From positions 186,001 to 250,000 of the forward strand of contig JACAAK010000001.1 of NCBI GenBank assembly GCA_025093985.1: a DNA stretch of 64,000 nt, read 5' to 3'. Position 1 is the first letter of the stretch. Each line of letters begins with the position of its first letter. Shown piece after piece: positions 58,001 to 64,000 of the stretch. The notes beneath the pieces were generated by a model. The model worked only from the letters and a program-made list of their open reading frames with translations, was not told the origin of the DNA and ran no database searches. The stretch comes from Calvatia gigantea. Taxonomy: Eukaryota; Basidiomycota; Agaricomycetes; Agaricales; Lycoperdaceae. The translations under genes and the position numbers were made by a program.

Positions 58001-59113
58001 GATAAAGTATGGTTGGAGAACACCAATATCCATACCAATCAATCATCAAAGAAGCTAGGCCAAAAACGGTATGGACCTTTCCTTATTAAGGAAAAAATAG
58101 GAGATGTTACGAACTTACCACACCCCCGGACTCTCCGCATCAACGTATTGACCTTCCGTACGGACTTTCCATTCTTGTTCTATTCCCTGGTCCGTTCTTT
58201 ATTTATTTATCACATGTACTTCTACCTTTGCTTCTTATGATTCATTCTGAATCATGTTCCTGTTTCATCCTCATCTTTTCCCATCATCGTACTTCTCCTT
58301 ACCTGACTCTATCTTCTTATGACTCATACTCGTTCTTCTGTATTCATCTCACCTATCCCTATGATTCCTTAGATTACCAATTAACCCGTAGTAGTTCGCA
58401 TTGACTCATATCTACTTACTACGTAATCTCTCATCGCCTATTCGTAGCTAGTATATAAACCTTAAGTAGTACTTTGTATTACTTCAGGTTATTCTAGTAA
58501 CAAGCTTCCTTATCTTCGCTCGTCTGCTACAAGGCTAACAACCTTGGGGACTGCAGTGACACTTAACTCGGACTTCTCAGGCAAGCGCGAGCTTCTACTC
58601 GAGGGAGCGATCCGAAGCCTGCACAGAAGTCATTGAGACTTGTCAAATACTCCTGGGCTATAGCGTTGAACCTCTCCCTGAGTGGAGACGATCCGGGCCC
58701 GGTTGCGAAGTAAGGTAACGCACGTAACAGGAGAAGCTGCATATTGGCTGACACTACCAGGCGGATGGGCTATCCATGATGTCTTCAACAAACAGCTCCT
58801 GACACTAGCACACCAGGCAGAGTTCCTGAGTCAAAAACAACCATCAGCACCTGACCTAGTGATCATCAACAATGAGGAAAAATATGAAGTAGAGGAGATC
58901 TGTGGACAATGAAAACGAGGAAGGGGATATCAATTCCTGGTCTACTGGAAGGGGTATAGCAATGAAGACGATATGTGGACAGCAGAGTCCAACTTGGAAA
59001 ATGTGAAAGACGCCATAAGGGACTACCAAAAAAGGCATCCGGAGGATACCCATAAAAGAGGGGGCAAAAAACACAAAAAAGCATCGAACAAGCAACCCAG
59101 ACAAAAAAACTAA
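55016..59113 (+). pseudogene. Pol of E2 (protease to chromodomain), interrupted
   Basis: Protease (IVDSGCTTSSI), reverse transcriptase (RLIQDYRRLNN, then the intact YMDD box in VNYMDDFAIPG), RNase H (FRVEVDVLDYALGGVL, TDHENLKYY), integrase (HPGQHRM, CQACQK, LSDRGPQF, AYHPQTDGQTECINREVE) and chromodomain (YEVEEI, WKGYSNEDDMW). It is broken by a TAG at 55673 (CAG in E1), by about ten TGA codons and by solo LTR F2 after EKIG. Where E2 has TGA, E1 often has CGA (Arg). Confidence 0.88.
58105..58729 (+). mobile_element. Solo LTR F2
   Basis: 625 bp, TGTTACGAACTTACC to CACGTAACA, flanked by GGAGA (58100–58104 and 58730–58734). Without it the E2 frame runs EKIGEAAYWL. Nearly identical to F1. Confidence 0.9.
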
Positions 59114-59119
59114 ACAGAT

Positions 59120-61412
59120 ATGCCTGCCTCCCAACCTAACCACATCGCTATCAACTCCCTCGTCCATTCCACTCCTACCAGAATCTCCTCCCTCCCATTC
59201 CCTGAGCCAGGCAGCAGCCAAGCACCTGCTCCCCAAGGAACCTGCTATAACCTTGCAAAGACACTGTCCCCAGCACAAGGCCTCCTTGAAGCCCTGCTCA
59301 AGGATGTGGATAAAGCAACCAACAGTGAAATTGAGAACATCTCCACCCAAAACCAACAATTAGTTGTAAACCAACACATCACCCTTGCTACTGCATGTAT
59401 CACCTTCGCCAACATGTATGCAGGGTTCACAAATGCATCTTCCTCCACCAACCAGCACATCCCCGCCATCTTCCGAGCCCTAGACCAGTCTACCCTCACC
59501 CCCAGCAAATGGGATTGGGTCCAAGGACTTCAAAGCTGAATTGACTTAGGCCTCAAGGTTTTCAATCACCTCGACATTGCCAACATCTTCCTCAAACTTG
59601 CAGACATAGCCATGAAACTGCTCAGAAGAGACAAAACAAACGAAGACCCCAACATCAACACCCTAGTGGACAGAATTCACATCACCCTCTCTGAGCTACA
59701 TGACACAGTTAATCCCTCCCCGCCATCTCATGCTGATACCCCCATGGACGAAGAAGTCACGGTCTCCATGAAGGAAGAAGTCAACGCCCTCCAACACTTC
59801 ATAAAAATGATCACCCCACTACAACTCACATTGGTTTTTCTTCCTCCCGCAAGGTTCCACACTGTACTACCAGGATGAGAGAAAGACCAACGTTACTGGA
59901 AATCGATAGTCAAGAACTACTGGGAGAGCTCCACCACCACTGAGTTCCCCTTCAACGGCGTCCCAGTCCCTATCCATCAAGACAGTAAAGAGGCAGAAAT
60001 AGAAATACTAAATGTGATATGGATGTATGGCTTAGATTAAGCTGACAGAATAGATTTTTAAAGATTTCTGCACAAGGCAAGTTCGTGGGGAGGCAATCTG
60101 ACAATATGAGGGACAATTCCACAAAATAACGCGAAACAACGACGTGTAGAGAACACTAGAATAGCTAACTACCTTCGCTAAGAAGAGCAAAGCCAAGTTA
60201 TACTGTAAAAGTGCAACTTGCATCCCTTATCTAAGAAGTTAACAAGACACAGAACCTCAGGTACTCCCTAAGATTCACCCTTATCAAGTTAACGACCAGA
60301 AGCGCACTGTCCTACACTTGTGATATGCCAAGTACCAGGGTGTAGCAATGTAATACGCTCTTAATCTAAGCTCACTTCATGAGTAAGCCCGAGGTCTTCT
60401 TCTTAGATCAAAAGGTCTCAACCCTAGCTCAAGTCACTTAGTCTAGTCAATCTCAAAAGAACTTATTACTTTGCTTCACTCAGGCACAATAGATCGCTTT
60501 TCACTGTGCTCTGAAGGCTGGGCAATGGCTAGTAGGTTCCTTGCCACATCCAACACCTCAGAGGGGGTTTATATATTATTTGGGTGCTTGTTATGACAAG
60601 ACAATGATTACACAACTAGGAACATATTATCAAGCAAGGTACAAACTGGTAGATTAGATCATGCACCAAGAGAGCCACAATCTGTTAGATTAGTGAAACA
60701 TTGGAAATACAGAAGGATTCTGGGTATCCATTTGTTCCGGGCTGTGTTTTAGCCCATTCTCTGGGTCTGCATTCTTCTCTAAATATGTAGAACATCTAAG
60801 ATTTTGGACATCGTGTGAACTGTTCTCCTACGTGTCCCCGTGGATTGTATGTGAACACATCCATACATGTCATTAATGCTGAGTGATGTTCGTTAATCTA
60901 ACAACAGTGGCATTTCCTTGTGAACACGCCGATCATCCTTTTAGATTAAGTGTGTCAGACTTATTTCCCAAGTCTAGGCTCATTGGAGGGGTCCCGTAGC
61001 TCTGTATAGACGCATTGGAATGGTTTTACCACCTGGTCCAGCCAGAATCACGACTGGTCATATGGTACACTGTTAGAATTGCTTTTTGTTAAGCACAGTG
61101 GTCATCCTGTAGCCGCCGCTATCCGTCATCAATGGTCATAGTGTTCTACAGTGATTGAGTACTCTTTTATTATACTGTTGGGCTTTTAGATTAGGTTGTA
61201 CTACTACAGGAAGGTTCGATGCAATCGTTAGATTAGGCTTGTATGCCTTAGATTAGCGATTTTCATGCATGAAAACAGCTTTGCCATTACAACGGTTGCA
61301 GCCACTTGCCAGTCTTCTTTGCAAAATCAAACAGTGGAGAATTCTTCATCACATCCACCAAGAAGGCACTTGCCGCGGCCATGGTAAATGGAGATTTTGA
61401 TGAAGCTTCCTG
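59120..61412 (+). pseudogene. ORF3 of E2, split by element C
   Basis: Colinear with the E1 ORF3: MPASQPNHIAINSL, ITLATACITFANMYAGFTNA, LVDRIHITLSELHDTV. A TGA follows LQS at 59537–59539, another lies at 59876–59878 (PG-stop-EK; Gln in E1), and after PIHQD it is interrupted by C (59995–61291). It resumes HLPVFFAKSNSG and ends NGDFDEAS at a stop about 61410. Function unknown. Confidence 0.75.
59995..61291 (+). mobile_element. Element C, copy 2
   Basis: Same 1.3-kb sequence as 34696–36003, in the same orientation. The border is CAAGACA before and ACGGTTGC after. With a 3-bp duplication ACG (one copy mutated to ACA) removed, the ORF3 sequence has exactly the same length as E1 here, which supports the 3-bp target duplication. 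No coding frame. Confidence 0.72.
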
Positions 61413-61438
61413 AAGCATGAAGCCTAACCAGGGGGTAT

Positions 61439-61746
61439 TGTTGTGAACTCTAGTCTATTCTCATATCAGCTCCGTACCTGTCTGCATTCCCTCCTAGCCA
61501 TGTACCTGTTTCAGTTATTCCTGCCTGCATGATCCCCAGGCTCTGACTCATAACTACTATGTCATAGTCATTGGACATTTCATGTAGTTATCTCCATCCA
61601 TTCAACTGGATGTCCCTTCTGTATTTAAGTATACATACATACTCCTGTATTCGGTATGCTTAACCACCTGGTTCTTCTACCCTTACTCGCCCTCAAGACT
61701 TAGCCTAAGTTGCAACCTGAGGTCTTATCAGACTAAGGTTGTAACA
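61439..61746 (+). repeat. 3' LTR of E2
   Basis: 308 bp, preceded by the purine tract AGGGGGTAT. Differences from the 5' LTR look like transitions by eye. Confidence 0.9.
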
Positions 61747-61822
61747 CTATTCGAGCAGTTGTGGGCACTGAAACAGCAACAGTAACAACTTCTAGCCTCG
61801 GAGAAGGATCATTTCTACTTAA
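61747..61822 (-). other. Leader remnant next to LTR type B
   Basis: Internal sequence directly after the LTR at 61823–62370 when read on the minus strand. Too short to assign a function; interrupted by E2 at CTATT. Confidence 0.45.
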
Positions 61823-62370
61823 TGTTATAGTGAGATAGAATTTGTTCTAATTCTACCCGATATCTATCCACAGATGATATCAAAGGGGACTCCTTCTCGA
61901 AGGCTCAAAGAATAGACAAAGTAATACAACTACTTTGGATATTCTTAAGTCTAACAATCAGAGGTCTATCCTCAGAGTATAACTCCTTAACATCTTATGC
62001 AGTACTTTTAATAGTTTAGAAGCAACATCTTAAGAGCAGAGTATAAGAGTGTATTTCAAGAGTTATAGATTGAGTCTCCACCTAACCAAGTAGAAATGAT
62101 GGGGTCTACTGGTCAAGTTGAGGGGTTTATATACTACAATGGTATACTATTGTATTGTACTGTATTGATATGTTACTTGTCTATATATGGTATTTAAATG
62201 TGGTACAACTTCAAAGTGGTATGACTTTGAATTATGACATAAGCTGTGCTATTTATATATATTAAGTTCTAGGTAAGTCTGGCTATGTTCTAGGTCTGTC
62301 TAGATACAAGCTAGTCTTTGTAAGTGTTCTAGAACTTGTATTATCTAAGTAAATATGTGAGTTCATAACA
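61823..62370 (-). repeat. Short LTR type B, inverted copy (548 bp)
   Basis: Reverse complement of 49810–50357, same length, differences mostly transitions. On its right comes AAGTC (62371–62375) and then the second half of the E3 ORF3. On the right of the other copy come GACTT and the first half in reverse. Confidence 0.85.
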
Positions 62371-62720
62371 AAGTCAATGCCCTACAATGCTTCATCAAAA
62401 CCATTACCCCACCACAGATAGTCTTGGTTTTTTAGCCACCCACCCACTATTGTGCTGTACTACCTGGCCAAGAACACAACCCACACTATTGGAACTTGAT
62501 AGTCAAAAACTACTGGGAGAACTCTACAGTCACCAAGTTTCTGTATGAAGGAGTCCCAGTCCCTATCTGCCAAGACAGCTGAAGCCACTTACCCATCTTC
62601 TTCACATGGTCTAACAGTGGAAGATACCTTATTGGTGCCACCAAGAAGGCACTCACCACAGCAGTAGTCTACAGGGACTTCGACAAGCTTTCTGAGGCAT
62701 GAAGCTTAACTGGGGGATAA
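62371..62720 (+). pseudogene. ORF3 fragment of element E3 (downstream half)
   Basis: Reads VNALQCFIKTITPPQ, then YWNLIVKNYWENSTV, ATKKALTTAVVYRDFDKLSEA, with TAG and TGA stops. It continues exactly where 50358–50497 stops. A purine tract (ACTGGGGGATAA) leads into the LTR. Confidence 0.83.
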
Positions 62721-63031
62721 TGTTGTGGATTTCACCATCTTTACTGCATCACCATGCCTGTCTCCTAACTCTGTATCCACCATGTACCTGTTTCATCTAT
62801 TCTAGTGCCAGCAATCTCTGAGTACTGACTTACATACTACCACACTATAGTTATCAGATGTTTCATGTAGTATCTCCATCCATTCAACTGGATGACTCTC
62901 TCCATATTTAAGCATACATACACCTCTCTGTATTTAGTACACTTAACCACCTCTAGTTCTCATCCCCTTACTCACCCTCAAGTCTTAGCCTAAGTTGCAA
63001 CCTGAGGTTCTACCTAACTAAGGTCATAACA
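62721..63031 (+). repeat. 3' LTR of element E3
   Basis: TGTTGTGGATTTCACC to GGTCATAACA, 311 bp, clearly the E-family LTR but more diverged than those of E1 and E2. Confidence 0.82.
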
Positions 63032-63036
63032 AACAG

Positions 63037-63462
63037 TAGCAGACAAGTGAAGATAAGGAAGCTTGTTACTAGAATAACCTAAGGTAATACAAGTGTACTA
63101 CTTAAGGTTTATATACTAGCTACACATAAGAGATGAGTAATTATGTAGTAAGAGGGTATGAGTCAATGGAAGACTACTACAGGTTAATTGGTAATCTAAG
63201 GAGTCATAGGGAATAAGCAATAAATAGAAAAGAAGAAATACAAGTCATGAGAAGATGGAGATGAGTAAATAGAAGTCCATTACTGAGAATACAAAGTATA
63301 AACAGAAACATGACTTGGAAGGAGTCATAAGAAGATGAACTAGAAGTACATGTGATAAATAAATAAAGATCAGACCAGGGTATATAGGAAAAGAGAAAGT
63401 CTATAGAGAAGGTTAATACATTTATGGAGGAGTAAGGTTAGTCCATGGTTAAGTTTGTAACA
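63037..63462 (-). mobile_element. F-family LTR, inverted, shorter variant (F3)
   Basis: The minus strand starts TGTTACAAACTTAACC and matches F1 to the GTCTGCTA segment, then stops. Both sides show AACAG (63032–63036 and 63463–63467), probably the target duplication. It lacks about 200 bp of the F1 3' part. Confidence 0.65.
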
Positions 63463-63595
63463 AACAGCATTAAAACTCTGCTGGTTGGCTGTGTGGAGTG
63501 GCTATGGGGGTGTGAATTCAAAGGTAGAGAAGATATCACAATAAGAGGAGATATAATGTGAAGATCTGGAGTCAAAAATCTCAATCCATGTTTTG
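63463..63595. other. Spacer between two F-family LTRs
   Basis: 133 bp between oppositely oriented F copies; nothing recognised. Confidence 0.4.
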
Positions 63596-64000
63596 TGTTA
63601 CAAATTTACTCCTTCCTTGGACTCTGTCTTATAAATTAACCTACTTGTAATGAACTACCTTTTCTCCTTAGACTTATCTCTTCACTATTTTTATTTATTA
63701 ACATGTGTAGTTTTAGTTCAACTTCTTATGACTCCTGAGTTATGTTTCTATTGATAACTTGTATTCTTACTATTGGACTTTTATCTACTCATCTCCAGCT
63801 TCCTCTGGCTCATATCTGACTTCTTTCTATTCATTATTCATCCCTATGACTCCATAGACTACCAATTAACCTATAGTAACTCTTGTATTGACTCATCCCT
63901 TATTACTATGTAATTACTCAGCCTTATTCATAGCTAGTATATAACTCTAGTAGTACACCTTGTATTACTTTAGGTTATTCTAGTAACAAGCTTCCTTATC
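63596..64000 (+). mobile_element. F-family LTR, partial at window edge (F4)
   Basis: Starts TGTTACAAATTTACTCC and follows F1 in diverged form through GCTAGTATATAACTC to AACAAGCTTCCTTATC, where the window ends. It may be a further solo LTR or the 5' LTR of an element outside the window. Confidence 0.75.

Larger units (their letters stand above)
53459..61746 (+). mobile_element. Ty3/gypsy chromodomain element E2
   Basis: Complete element with 308-bp LTRs (53459–53766 and 61439–61746; TGTTGTGAACTC to GTAACA). It is flanked by the 5-bp duplication CTATT (53454–53458 and 61747–61751). Same family and layout as E1 in the opposite orientation: gag, pol, ORF3. It carries solo LTR F2 in the integrase and element C in ORF3. 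Confidence 0.93.

Overview
This window looks like nuclear DNA of a filamentous basidiomycete, most likely an agaricomycete. The genes are split by many short GT–AG introns (about 45–95 nt), and the families fit: a bicovalent FAD oxidase, a DUF6534-type membrane protein, a PWWP/TFIIS-N chromatin protein and chromodomain Ty3/gypsy elements. No tRNA, rRNA or CRISPR array was seen.

Left part (1–33.8 kb), host genes with heavy local duplication. An intact 8-exon secreted FAD oxidase (1435–3326, minus) lies beside a decayed partial copy at the left edge. An Sqs1/Pfa1-like R3H + G-patch gene (5000–9175, plus) carries an internal tandem duplication whose first copy has its middle replaced by unrelated DNA with a stop. 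From the same breakpoint a block of about 5–6 kb is tandemly duplicated: the Sqs1 3' end, a retrotransposon-gag-like single-exon ORF and a Rossmann-fold (NmrA/SDR-like) gene. In the second block the Sqs1 end is a pseudogene, while the gag-like and SDR-like genes are still open. Next come an intact 6-exon PWWP gene (20373–21990, minus), a DUF6534-like multi-exon membrane protein (25398–26951, minus) and a small unknown membrane protein (27967–28900, minus). A decayed biotin–protein ligase (29012–31253, plus), the decayed 3' end of a triose-phosphate/nucleotide-sugar-type transporter (31490–31948, minus) and a scrambled scrap of the PWWP gene (about 32.7–32.9 kb) lead into the repeats.

Right part (33.86–64 kb), a nested transposable-element cluster. 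Element P (Ty3/gypsy, plus) spans 33857–50357. It is interrupted in its 5' LTR by a 1.3-kb unclassified element (C) and in its integrase by a second gypsy element (E1, minus, 40646–47620, target duplication CCAAA). E1 in turn carries a solo LTR (F1). A Tc1/mariner element with 212-bp terminal inverted repeats (51417–53021) follows. Then comes a second E-family copy (E2, plus, 53459–61746, target duplication CTATT), which carries another solo LTR (F2) and another copy of C. The 3' end of a third E copy (E3) is split. Its two halves lie about 12 kb apart in opposite orientation, each beside a 548-bp LTR and each bearing one copy of the same 5-bp target duplication, which indicates a past inversion through the cluster.

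Most element ORFs carry in-frame stops, nearly all TGA. Comparing E1 with E2 shows CGA (Arg) in one copy and TGA in the other at several sites, the mark of C-to-T decay at CpG. Both gypsy families also carry an extra ORF downstream of the integrase/chromodomain. In P that ORF holds zinc knuckles that are not visible in its 5' gag region.
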